Shown piece after piece: positions 54,532 to 64,000 of a DNA stretch of 64,000 nt (its first letter is position 1; every line of letters begins with the position of its first letter). The stretch spans positions 796,001-860,000 of the forward strand of contig NZ_NRCN01000001.1 in the NCBI RefSeq assembly GCF_003130255.1, read 5' to 3'. Under the pieces are notes generated by a model. The model was not told where the DNA came from, ran no database searches, and worked only from the letters and a program-made list of their open reading frames with translations. The stretch is from Aggregatibacter kilianii. GTDB lineage: Bacteria; Pseudomonadota; Gammaproteobacteria; Enterobacterales; Pasteurellaceae. A program made the translations under genes and the position numbers.

Positions 54532-55182
54532 TTAGTGTTTGCCGCCACAACCGCAACCACCTCCGTGGTGATGGTCGTGCTCGTGATCATGATCATGACC
54601 GCCACAGCAACCTTCATGGTGATGATCGTGGTCGTGATGATGGTGATGGTGGTGACCGCCACAGCAAGAGTGTCCTGCTTCATCGCTATCATGATCATGA
54701 CCGCCACAACAGCCGCCTTCTTGGTGCAAATGACCGTGTGCAATTTCTTCCAGCGTTGCTTCGCGGGTATCGACCACTTCCACAATGAAGTGTAATTCTT
54801 GGCCGGCCAACATATGGTTACCGTCAACCACCACATCATTGTCACCCACTTCGGTAATCACCACAGGTAACGGTCCCATATCGGTGTCGGCGATAAAACG
54901 CATCCCCACCGTTAATTCATCTACGCCGACAAACACATCTTTTGGCACGCGTTGTACCATATTTTCGTTGTATTCGCCGTAACCCTCTTCCGGTTTTACA
55001 CGGACTTCAAATTTGTCGCCCACAGATTTGCCTTCTAAGGCATTTTCTAAGCCGATCACAAGGTTATTATGACCTTGTAAATATTGTAACGGTTGATTTG
55101 CCGGTGCTTCATCTACCAACACGCCATCTTCGGTACGAACTTGATAAGCGATGCTTACCACCACATTTTTTGCAACTTTCAT
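54532..55182 (-). CDS. slyD: FKBP-type prolyl isomerase SlyD with His-rich tail
   Basis: SlyD is a cytoplasmic chaperone and prolyl isomerase that binds nickel and supplies it to hydrogenase and urease in other bacteria. The 216-residue protein has a short FKBP core (MKVAKNVVVSIAYQVRTEDG) with the insert-in-flap chaperone domain. It then has a 60-residue C-terminal tail of repeated CCGGHxH and DHDH units with over 25 His and several Cys. E. coli SlyD has 196 residues. The tail suggests strong binding of nickel or other metals. Confidence 0.94.
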   Translation of the reverse strand: MKVAKNVVVSIAYQVRTEDGVLVDEAPANQPLQYLQGHNNLVIGLENALEGKSVGDKFEVRVKPEEGYGEYNENMVQRVPKDVFVGVDELTVGMRFIADTDMGPLPVVITEVGDNDVVVDGNHMLAGQELHFIVEVVDTREATLEEIAHGHLHQEGGCCGGHDHDSDEAGHSCCGGHHHHHHHDHDHHHEGCCGGHDHDHEHDHHHGGGCGCGGKH

Positions 55183-55278
55183 TGTTTACCTCATTTGTTC
55201 AAAAGAGAATTTCTGCGTCAATCTTAACCGCAGAAAAGCGTTGTCATTTTATAAAAAATCTCATTCGGGAAAAAGTGA

Positions 55279-55998
55279 TTAGTTTAATAAGTGAATTTGT
55301 GCACTCACCGAGGCTTTTAATTCCACTTTACCGTTATTATCCAGATTCACTTCATCAGCCACCACTGAAGAAAAAGATTTCATTTTAGGAACCGATTTCA
55401 TACCTTCATACAAATACGGTATCTCATTTTTGCTATCCAGATTCAAATTTACCACTTCATAACCTTTCGCATTCAGGGAAGTTTGGATCAACTGCGCTTT
55501 ATGTTGGAATTGAGCCAAGACGTCTTTAATCATTTCATCTTCAAATTTTGCTGTGGCTTCTTTAGATAGCTTATGAACCACATCGGCAATCGCGAAAGTG
55601 TCATTTAAATCGGAAATCACTTGAGATAGCGCCACAAAATCCTTGCTCTCCAACACTAAATCGGCACGCTCAATCCATCCGGATTGCTTACCTTTGCTAT
55701 CATAACGCACTTGTGTGCTACGTGTATTTTTCTTAATTTCCACCGCACTTTGTTTTTTAATCACCTCTAGCGCGGCATTCGCTTTCTGATTAATGATTTG
55801 GTTTAATTCTTTTAAATTTTTATTTTCATCTTTGATGAAAAGCGTCACTTCCATGACATCATAATCTACTTCTTTAGTCACTTCCGTACTAAAAGAGATC
55901 ACCGTTTTTTCCGGATCAGCAGCGGGTTTTGTTTCCGCATTGGCAGTCAAGGCCATACTTAAAGGCAAAAGTAATAAAGCAAAATGTTTTAATTTCAT
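55279..55998 (-). CDS. exported SIMPL-domain (DUF541) protein
   Basis: The 239-residue precursor has a signal peptide (MKLKHFALLLLPLSMALTANA) and a SIMPL domain: a TVISFSTEVTKEVDYDVMEVTLFI opening, repeats of strand-helix, and the end VELKASVSAQIHLLN. Members such as YggE of E. coli lower oxidative stress, but the mechanism is unknown. It stands alone between slyD and rraB on the minus strand. An uptake signal lies upstream near 56020. Confidence 0.8.
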   Translation of the reverse strand: MKLKHFALLLLPLSMALTANAETKPAADPEKTVISFSTEVTKEVDYDVMEVTLFIKDENKNLKELNQIINQKANAALEVIKKQSAVEIKKNTRSTQVRYDSKGKQSGWIERADLVLESKDFVALSQVISDLNDTFAIADVVHKLSKEATAKFEDEMIKDVLAQFQHKAQLIQTSLNAKGYEVVNLNLDSKNEIPYLYEGMKSVPKMKSFSSVVADEVNLDNNGKVELKASVSAQIHLLN

Positions 55999-56045
55999 AA
56001 GTATCTCCTACAAATAAAAGTGCGGTCGATTTTCAGATCGTTTTT

Positions 56046-56492
56046 TTAATGTTTAACGATATCCTCGTCATCATCTAAGCCATCGTCTAAGTCATCGTCT
56101 TCATCAAAAAATTCACCGTCATCACCATATTCATCGTCATCCGCATTCGGATCTTCAAAATAGGTTCCCCAACCGTCATAACTGCCTTGATATTTTTCCA
56201 CTAACGGCAGTAATTCTTTTTGTTGGGCATCAATGATTTCCGGTTTAAGCTCCACTTCGCTGATAATATCGCAGCAGAACAATACATTGCCGTTTTCCTC
56301 TTCAAATTCTTCCGCCTCAGAAACCTCATAGCCGGCTTTAAATGCATCCATGGCAATTTTTTCTAACTTATCGAAATTACGATGAGAAATGTGATGTTCA
56401 ATAATATACAACGCATTCGGATCGCTACCGTCATTTAACAAATCGGCAATAATTTCGCGGGTTTCGGCTTTTAACTCGTCTAAATGACTCAT
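56046..56492 (-). CDS. rraB: ribonuclease E inhibitor RraB
   Basis: RraB binds RNase E and changes degradosome composition. The 148-residue protein contains [28 protein letters not shown] and the strongly conserved [12 protein letters not shown], almost as in E. coli (138 aa). It then has a very acidic tail, with more than 20 Asp/Glu among the last 35 residues. It lies upstream of the SIMPL gene on the minus strand, with its own start at 56492. Confidence 0.95.
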   Translation of the reverse strand: MSHLDELKAETREIIADLLNDGSDPNALYIIEHHISHRNFDKLEKIAMDAFKAGYEVSEAEEFEEENGNVLFCCDIISEVELKPEIIDAQQKELLPLVEKYQGSYDGWGTYFEDPNADDDEYGDDGEFFDEDDDLDDGLDDDEDIVKH

Positions 56493-56551
56493 AATGTTTC
56501 CTTGCTAAAAGTGAGAGGGGACAGATGCGGATATGATACAGGAATAAAAAG

Positions 56552-56580
56552 AAAAATCTTCTCACAAGGAGAAGATTTTT
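56552..56580. terminator. terminator after mscL
   Basis: aaaaatcttctc (56552-56563) and gagaagattttt (56569-56580) form a 12-bp stem with an ACAAG loop. A U run on the minus strand follows the mscL stop at 56593. Confidence 0.88.
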
Positions 56581-56592
56581 GCTTAATCGATA

Positions 56593-56982
56593 TTATTTTT
56601 TCAACAAATCACGAATTTCAGTTAATAATTTTTCTTCTACTGAAGGTTCTGCCGGCGCTTCTTCTACCGGTTTTTTCAATTTGTTTAACGCTTTAATCAT
56701 CATGAAAATCGCAAAAGCAATAATGATGAAATCAAATACGTTTTGGATAAATACACCATAATTTAAGGTCACCGCTGGTGTTTCGCCTACGGCTTGAGCT
56801 AACGTGATTTTCAAATCTTTGAAATCAACACCGCCGGTTAAAATACCTAATACCGGCATGAAAACGTCTGCTACCAATGAGCTAACAATTTTACCGAATG
56901 CACCACCGATGATCACACCGACTGCCATGTCAACAACATTGCCACGCATCGCAAATTCGCGAAATTCTTTAATGAAACTCAT
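56593..56982 (-). CDS. mscL: large-conductance mechanosensitive channel
   Basis: MscL opens at high membrane tension and saves the cell from osmotic shock. The 129-residue protein has the N-terminal amphipathic S1 ([43 protein letters not shown]), the pore helix TM1, TM2 ([18 protein letters not shown]) and the C-terminal helix with [14 protein letters not shown]. The length is near E. coli (136). It lies in the trkA-mscL order seen in Haemophilus. Confidence 0.97.
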   Translation of the reverse strand: MSFIKEFREFAMRGNVVDMAVGVIIGGAFGKIVSSLVADVFMPVLGILTGGVDFKDLKITLAQAVGETPAVTLNYGVFIQNVFDFIIIAFAIFMMIKALNKLKKPVEEAPAEPSVEEKLLTEIRDLLKK

Positions 56983-57101
56983 AAAGCTCTCCTAATTAAA
57001 AGTTAAGATTGACTTGTTAGATAATGCATAAAAACTGCATTTCTGCTTAAAAAGACCGCATATTATAGACAGTTTATGCAAGCAGCACAATTTTTTCTTG
57101 C

Positions 57102-58478
57102 TTAAATAAAGAATGCACTTGGTTGAAATAGCTTCTCTAAATCAGAAATGTATTTCTTATCACTTAAATAAACCACAACATGATCGCCTTCTTGAATAGT
57201 CATTTGGTTATTGCCGATAAGCACATCGTTACCACGTAAAACAGCCCCGATTAACGCGCCGGTAGGTAATTTCAATTCGCCAATTTCGCGACCGATCACA
57301 TTGGAGGTGTTTTCATCACCATGGACAATAATCTCTAAGGCTTCTGCTAAGCCATGACGTAAAGACACCACATTGGCCACATCACCTTTACGCACATGTC
57401 CAAGTAACGCAGAAATCGTTGCTTGCTGCGGCGAAATTGCAATATCAATAGTGCCACCTTGAATTAGGTTGATATACGCCATGCGTTGAATCAACACCAT
57501 CGCTTTCTTCGCCCCTAAACGCTTGGCTAACAAGGCGGACATAATATTGGCTTCGTCATCACTGGACAGAGACAAAAACACATCAATATTTTCAATATGT
57601 TCTTCAAATAATAAACCTTGATCGGACGCATCACCGTGAAACACTAAGGTCTTTGACAATTTCTCTGCTAATGTCGCTGCACGCTCGGCATTGCGCTCGA
57701 TTAATTTTACCGTGCAATGCTCTTCCAAATGCTTTGCCACGCCGGCGCCGATATTCCCGCCACTGACAATCATTACGCGTTTATATGGTTTTTCTAAACG
57801 CTGAAGCTCGCTCATCACCGCTTTAATATGCACCGTGGCACAAATAAAGGTAATTTCATCGCCGGCTTCAATAATCGTAGAGCCTTGCGGACGAATCACT
57901 TTATCTTGTCGCAAAATAGACACAATACGACAATCAACATGCGGAAGGTGTTCCTTCAAGGTTGAAATTGAATACCCCACTAATGGCCCACCATAGTAGG
58001 CTTTCACCACGACCAAACTGATTTTATCTTTAGCTAAATGGGCCACTTGTAACGCGCCGGGATACTCGACCAAACGCACAATATCTTGCGTAACCAAATT
58101 TTCCGGCGAAATAATATGATCAATAGGAATCACATCCTGATTAAATAACTTATCTTTCTCTTTCAAATATTCGCTATTGCGAATCCGCGCAATTTTTGTG
58201 GGGGTGTTAAACAACGTATAACTAATCTGGCAAGCCACCATGTTAATTTCATCAGAACTGGTAACTGCAATTAATAAATCTGCGTCCGATGCGCCCGCAT
58301 CACGCAATACGTTCGGCGACGAAGCAGACCCCTTCATGACGCGCAAATCATGCTTATCCTGCAAATGTTCCAAACGGACGGACTCATTATCCACCAAAGT
58401 AATATCGTTATCTTCGCTTACCAAATTTGCCGCAAGCGTCGAACCCACTTGTCCTGCACCCAAAATAATTATTTTCAT
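57102..58478 (-). CDS. trkA: Trk potassium uptake regulatory protein TrkA
   Basis: TrkA gates the TrkH/TrkG K+ channel and binds NAD(H). The 458-residue protein has two Rossmann/RCK modules, each with a dinucleotide loop ([19 protein letters not shown] at the start; [18 protein letters not shown] near 235), each followed by a TrkA-C domain. E. coli TrkA has 458 residues, the same length. It is followed on the minus strand by mscL, linking K+ uptake and osmotic release. Confidence 0.97.
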   Translation of the reverse strand: MKIIILGAGQVGSTLAANLVSEDNDITLVDNESVRLEHLQDKHDLRVMKGSASSPNVLRDAGASDADLLIAVTSSDEINMVACQISYTLFNTPTKIARIRNSEYLKEKDKLFNQDVIPIDHIISPENLVTQDIVRLVEYPGALQVAHLAKDKISLVVVKAYYGGPLVGYSISTLKEHLPHVDCRIVSILRQDKVIRPQGSTIIEAGDEITFICATVHIKAVMSELQRLEKPYKRVMIVSGGNIGAGVAKHLEEHCTVKLIERNAERAATLAEKLSKTLVFHGDASDQGLLFEEHIENIDVFLSLSSDDEANIMSALLAKRLGAKKAMVLIQRMAYINLIQGGTIDIAISPQQATISALLGHVRKGDVANVVSLRHGLAEALEIIVHGDENTSNVIGREIGELKLPTGALIGAVLRGNDVLIGNNQMTIQEGDHVVVYLSDKKYISDLEKLFQPSAFFI

Positions 58479-58501
58479 TCGATTCTCTCCATAGCGAAAA
58501 G

Positions 58502-59857
58502 TTAACTTTGACGCTTAACCAATTTCGCATAATAAAAACCGTCACCGCCGTCTGCTTGCGGAATAAACTGAAAACCCACCGCACTTTGATTTTGCGCTAA
58601 CACCTCTGCAGGTAAGGCCAACTCGACCAATTCCGCATCCGCTGTTTGTTGCAAGAAACGGCTAATTTGCTGGCTATTTTCTTCCGCTAACACAGAACAA
58701 GTGGCATATAACAACACACCGTTAGGTTTTAAATATTGCCATAATCCGTGCAGAATCTGCTCTTGTAACGCCACTAACTGATCGATATCCGTTTCTTTTC
58801 GCAACCATTTAATGTCAGGATGACGGCGAATGACCCCGGTGGCAGAACAAGGCGCATCTAATAAAATACGGTCAAAACGCACCGCACTTTTGCCTAATTT
58901 CGCTAACCATTCCTGCGGTTGCGTAGCATCACCACAAATCACGGTCGCTTGTTGTTGCATACGGGCTAAATTCTCTTTCACTCGTTGTAAACGGCTTTCT
59001 TCCACATCTAAAGCGATCACCTCAGCCTGTGGTGCCAGTTCTAAAATATGCGTGGTTTTGCCCCCCGGTGCAGCGCAAGCATCTAAAATCAACTCACCAT
59101 TTTGCGGTTGTAACAATAAAGCGGCCCATTGCGCATGCAAATCCTGTACCGTTACACCGCCATCAGCGAAACAAGGCAAATGTTGCACCGCTGTAGGTTG
59201 AGCCAATCCCAGTGCTTGCGGATGAGATGTGGCTTGCGAGTCAATTTGTTGCTCCGTCAATAAAGTACGGTAAGTTTCCAACGTGTTTTTTTGTAAATTC
59301 ACGCGTAACCACATAGGTGGCTTTTGGTTATTGGCGTCGATAATGTCACGCCAGTTTGCATACACTTTCTTTAATTTATTCACCAACCAATCGGGGTGGA
59401 GCGTCTGCCAATGTTTGTCGACTTTGGCCAAAATGCCATCTTGTTCACGCAAGAAACGACGTAGCACAGCATTCACCAGGCCTTGAAAACTTTGTAATTG
59501 AAGAGATTTGGCAGTACTTACCACTTCATCCACGGCCGCATAAGCCGGAATGCGTGTATATAGAATCTGATACAAGCCGACCAATAACAAACAATGCACA
59601 ATGCGTTTTTTACCACGCAACGGCTTGTCCACTAACTGCGCCACAATCTGTTTCAAACGCGGCAACACACGACACACACCGAAACAGATTTCCTGCAATA
59701 AAGGCAAGTCTTGCGCTTTCAAAGAAGATTGGGCTTCAGGCAATAAAACAGATAAGGATTTACCTTGCTCCAAGACCTGAAAAATAATCTGTACGGCAAC
59801 GGTTCTCACAGAAAGTGCGGTATTTTTTTGCGATGTTTTTTTTACGCCCTTATTCAT
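58502..59857 (-). CDS. rsmB: 16S rRNA (cytosine967-C5)-methyltransferase
   Basis: RsmB (Sun/Fmu) methylates C967 of 16S rRNA. The 451-residue protein has an N-terminal NusB-like RNA-binding domain ([18 protein letters not shown]) and a Rossmann methyltransferase with [19 protein letters not shown] near residue 255. The two catalytic cysteines are in [19 protein letters not shown] and LLYATCSVL. The start overlaps the fmt stop by one base, so translation is coupled. Starts further in (for example the Met-less stretch after residue 20) are less likely. Confidence 0.96.
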   Translation of the reverse strand: MNKGVKKTSQKNTALSVRTVAVQIIFQVLEQGKSLSVLLPEAQSSLKAQDLPLLQEICFGVCRVLPRLKQIVAQLVDKPLRGKKRIVHCLLLVGLYQILYTRIPAYAAVDEVVSTAKSLQLQSFQGLVNAVLRRFLREQDGILAKVDKHWQTLHPDWLVNKLKKVYANWRDIIDANNQKPPMWLRVNLQKNTLETYRTLLTEQQIDSQATSHPQALGLAQPTAVQHLPCFADGGVTVQDLHAQWAALLLQPQNGELILDACAAPGGKTTHILELAPQAEVIALDVEESRLQRVKENLARMQQQATVICGDATQPQEWLAKLGKSAVRFDRILLDAPCSATGVIRRHPDIKWLRKETDIDQLVALQEQILHGLWQYLKPNGVLLYATCSVLAEENSQQISRFLQQTADAELVELALPAEVLAQNQSAVGFQFIPQADGGDGFYYAKLVKRQS

Positions 59858-60813
59858 TACGCCAACACCTTACCCACTGCAAACCAATCGGCGCGACCGT
59901 TCAATAAATCTTGTGCCGACATAGGTTTCTTGCCTGCCGGTTGCAGCTGTAATAAATTCAATACGCCGTCTGCTGTGGCAATTTGAATACCGTTTTTATC
60001 GGCGCTGATAATCGTCCCCGGTGTTTGAGAGACCGATGGCAACACGGTAGCTTGATATACTTTTAATGTTTGCGGATTACCTTGCTCATCAGTTAACTGC
60101 AAATATGCCATCGGCCAAGGGTTAAAGGCGCGAATATTGCGTTCCAACTGTGCTGCCGATAATTGCCAATCCAGTTTTGCTTCCTCTTTTGATAATTTCT
60201 CGGCGTAATTACTTTGCATATCATCCTGAGGTTCGGCAATGAAAGTGCCATCGGTTAAATGATTCAGCACCTCAATCAACGCATTTGGCGCGATTTCAGC
60301 TAATTTATGGTACAAATCGGCCGATGTGTCTTGCAAGTCAATATCACAAAAGACTTTATGTAGCATATCGCCGGTATCCAATCCGGCATCCATTTGCATA
60401 ATAGTGACGCCGGTTTGTTTATCTCCCGCCCAAATCGCCCGTTGAACCGGCGCCGCACCACGCCAACGTGGCAGTAGCGAACCATGCACATTCAAACAAC
60501 CATAGGTCGGCGCATCTAACACGGCTTGTGGCAAGATTAAGCCATAAGCGACTACAACCATGACATCGGCATGAAGTGCGGTCAATTCTGCTTGTGTTTC
60601 AGGCTTGCGTAAGGATTTCGGTTGATAGACGGGAATCTGATATTGCTCAGCCAATTGTTTCACGGGACTGGCTTGTAATTTCTTACCACGACCGGCGGGT
60701 TTATCCGGTTGGGTGTACACGGCAATCACATTATGCGGAGAGTCAATTAAAGCCTGTAAATGCTGTGCAGCAAAGTCCGGCGTGCCGGCGAAGATGATAT
60801 TTAATGGTTTCAT
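59857..60813 (-). CDS. fmt: methionyl-tRNA formyltransferase
   Basis: Fmt formylates Met-tRNA(fMet) using 10-formyltetrahydrofolate for initiation. The 318-residue protein has an N-terminal formyltransferase domain with [23 protein letters not shown] and the catalytic [20 protein letters not shown] near 108. DAGLDTGDM and a C-terminal OB-like domain follow. It stands directly before rsmB and after def, the conserved def-fmt-rsmB order. Confidence 0.98.
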   Translation of the reverse strand: MKPLNIIFAGTPDFAAQHLQALIDSPHNVIAVYTQPDKPAGRGKKLQASPVKQLAEQYQIPVYQPKSLRKPETQAELTALHADVMVVVAYGLILPQAVLDAPTYGCLNVHGSLLPRWRGAAPVQRAIWAGDKQTGVTIMQMDAGLDTGDMLHKVFCDIDLQDTSADLYHKLAEIAPNALIEVLNHLTDGTFIAEPQDDMQSNYAEKLSKEEAKLDWQLSAAQLERNIRAFNPWPMAYLQLTDEQGNPQTLKVYQATVLPSVSQTPGTIISADKNGIQIATADGVLNLLQLQPAGKKPMSAQDLLNGRADWFAVGKVLA

Positions 60814-60840
60814 AATGTTCTACGTTATGGATAAATAAAC

Positions 60841-60868
60841 AAAGTGCGGTCAAAAATTACCGCACTTT
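60841..60868 (-). terminator. inverted uptake-signal hairpin between def and fmt
   Basis: aaagtgcggt (60841-60850) and accgcacttt (60859-60868) pair perfectly over 10 bp with an eight-base loop. It lies 15 bp after the def stop and before fmt; the U run is short, so def-fmt read-through is likely. Confidence 0.6.
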
Positions 60869-60882
60869 TCATGGATTCACAA

Positions 60883-61395
60883 TTATTTTTGCTTTTCTCG
60901 CTGCTTTTTCACTTTAATTAACTTTTCTTTAATACGTTGACGTTTCAATGGAGAAAGATAATCAACAAAAAGAATACCGTTTAAATGATCAATTTCATGT
61001 TGAATACAAATCGCCAATAAGCCGTCTGCTTTTAACGTAAATTCCTTGCCATCACGATCAAGCGCTCTTACCGTGACTTTTTCCTTACGCGGAACCAAGG
61101 CTCGAAAACCCGGAATTGATAAACAACCTTCTTCAATACCGGTTTCGCCCTCAGACTCTAAAATTTCCGGATTAATCAATACTAACTGGTTTTGTTTGTC
61201 GCCCTCAATATCAATTGTGATAATACGTTGTAAAATATCCACTTGTGGTGCAGCTAAACCAATGCCTTCTTCTTGATACATAGTATCGAACATATCATCA
61301 ATAATTTTTCGCGTATCGTCATTAACTTCAGCAACCGGATCGCAAACAACTTTAAGATGATCTTCAGGATAAATTAATACATTAAGTGCAGTCAT
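60883..61395 (-). CDS. def: peptide deformylase
   Basis: Def removes the formyl group from nascent proteins using Fe2+ or Zn2+. The 170-residue protein has the three motifs GIGLAAPQV (about 44), EEGCLSIPG (about 89) and QHEIDHLNG (about 132), supplying Cys91-, His- and Glu-type ligands. It is the first gene of def-fmt-rsmB-trkA, starting at 61395 with an AGAG site. Confidence 0.98.
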   Translation of the reverse strand: MTALNVLIYPEDHLKVVCDPVAEVNDDTRKIIDDMFDTMYQEEGIGLAAPQVDILQRIITIDIEGDKQNQLVLINPEILESEGETGIEEGCLSIPGFRALVPRKEKVTVRALDRDGKEFTLKADGLLAICIQHEIDHLNGILFVDYLSPLKRQRIKEKLIKVKKQREKQK

Positions 61396-61471
61396 AGTTT
61401 CTCTTTTAATCTTAAATAAGTGCGCTATTGTAGCTTTTTTTCATAGAAATTCATACGAGCAAAATAAACAA

Positions 61472-61500
61472 AAACCCCCGATGCATGCACATCAGGGGTC
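61472..61500 (-). terminator. rRNA operon terminator
   Basis: Following the 5S gene on the minus strand, ACCCCTGATGTGCATGCATC is closed by GGGGGT and five U (61472-61500 on the plus strand as aaaacccccgatgcatgcacatcaggggt). It ends the rRNA operon. Confidence 0.9.
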
Positions 61501-61509
61501 TATATTCAG

Positions 61510-61624
61510 CTTGGCGGTGACCTACTCTCACATGGGAATATCCCACACTACCATCGGCATTACGGCGTTTCACTTCTGAGTTCGGTATGGATTCAGGTGG
61601 GCCCACCGCATTATCGCCGCCAAA
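61510..61624 (-). rRNA. rrf: 5S ribosomal RNA
   Basis: The 115-nt minus-strand sequence runs from TTTGGCGGCGATAATGCGGT to GTAGGTCACCGCCAAG, with closing arms TTGGCGG/CCGCCAA. Conserved internal parts are CCATACCGAACTCAGAAGTG and CCGATGGTAGTGTGG. It follows the 23S gene by about 198 bp. The ends are placed from pairing and may be off by a few bases. Confidence 0.95.
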
Positions 61625-61822
61625 ATTCGGTCGATGACTTTACTTCCGTCTTCTCGTATTCTCTATCCTTCAAACCAAAACAAGCTGACTCTCAACTTTC
61701 TCTTAGTATCATCACCTCTATTCCCGGTGAATCACCTACAGTCTCTCTTTATTCTCTCTTAACTGCTACCCACCCAATTCCGCTCTCATGCCTCAGGTCT
61801 CCCCAAAAACACTTGAGCGTTG
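61625..61822 (-). other. 23S-5S spacer
   Basis: This 198-bp spacer of AC/T-rich sequence between the 23S and 5S genes contains no tRNA, protein gene or uptake signal that I can see. It is probably processed away by RNase III and RNase E. Confidence 0.8.

Positions 61823-64000
<2,178 letters not shown>

Noticed and set aside
54508..54795. Methionine/threonine/valine-rich frame opposite slyD and a His-rich reading in another frame
   Set aside because: Both come from the repetitive His-codon tail of slyD read on the wrong strand or frame.

Overview
The window is a chromosomal segment of a gammaproteobacterium of the family Pasteurellaceae, most likely Aggregatibacter (A. aphrophilus / A. segnis group) or a close relative. 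The evidence is the very frequent Haemophilus-type DNA uptake signal AAGTGCGGT / ACCGCACTT, often as inverted pairs that form terminators; Haemophilus-like gene order (uvrA, secM-secA-mutT, leuS-lptE-holA, apaH-ksgA, waaA-coaD-lgtF, arc genes, asnA/asnC, trkA-rsmB-fmt-def before an rRNA operon); an IS1016-type element; and an HMW1C-type N-glycosyltransferase. The species call is inference.

Layout. 1-7.5 kb: a divergent upstream gene (probably ssb) and uvrA share a LexA-like box, then a MerR regulator, dciA, and the secM-secA translation-arrest pair followed by mutT. 7.5-18.9 kb: a mostly minus-strand block with a small secreted protein, holA, lptE and leuS, an HI_0552-like protein, apaH, ksgA, surA, pyrR, coaD and waaA, plus the LOS glycosyltransferase lgtF on the plus strand. 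19.0-33.7 kb: the complete S10, spc and alpha ribosomal-protein operons on the minus strand (rpsJ to rplQ). Their three promoters and leaders are visible. An intact 719-bp IS1016-like element with an 8-bp target duplication lies exactly between the S10 terminator and the spc promoter.

33.8-44.6 kb: an Lrp-type regulator, a YfcC-type carrier, carbamate kinase and ornithine carbamoyltransferase (an arginine-deiminase-type locus without arginine deiminase); a ClC chloride antiporter, dusA, asnA/asnC, udp, perM and an ArsC-like reductase. 44.7-54.5 kb: the accessory-looking part. It holds a 1534-residue trimeric autotransporter adhesin rich in N-X-S/T sequons, a small unknown protein, arfA with its built-in terminator, rimO, an HMW1C-like cytoplasmic N-glycosyltransferase and a low-molecular-weight phosphatase. 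54.5-61.4 kb: slyD, a SIMPL-domain protein, rraB, mscL, trkA, rsmB, fmt and def. The window ends inside an rRNA operon (5S complete, 23S 3' part), transcribed on the minus strand.

The most interesting themes are three. First, a probable glycosylation pair: the N-glycosyltransferase and the sequon-rich adhesin lie 2.5 kb apart, with no HMW1-type substrate or polymerising glucosyltransferase nearby. Second, two genes control expression through ribosome stalling or rescue: a diverged SecM arrest sequence and arfA with a 16-bp terminator stem inside its reading frame. Third, an IS sits at a neutral junction between two essential operons. No CRISPR array, prophage or tRNA gene was seen.
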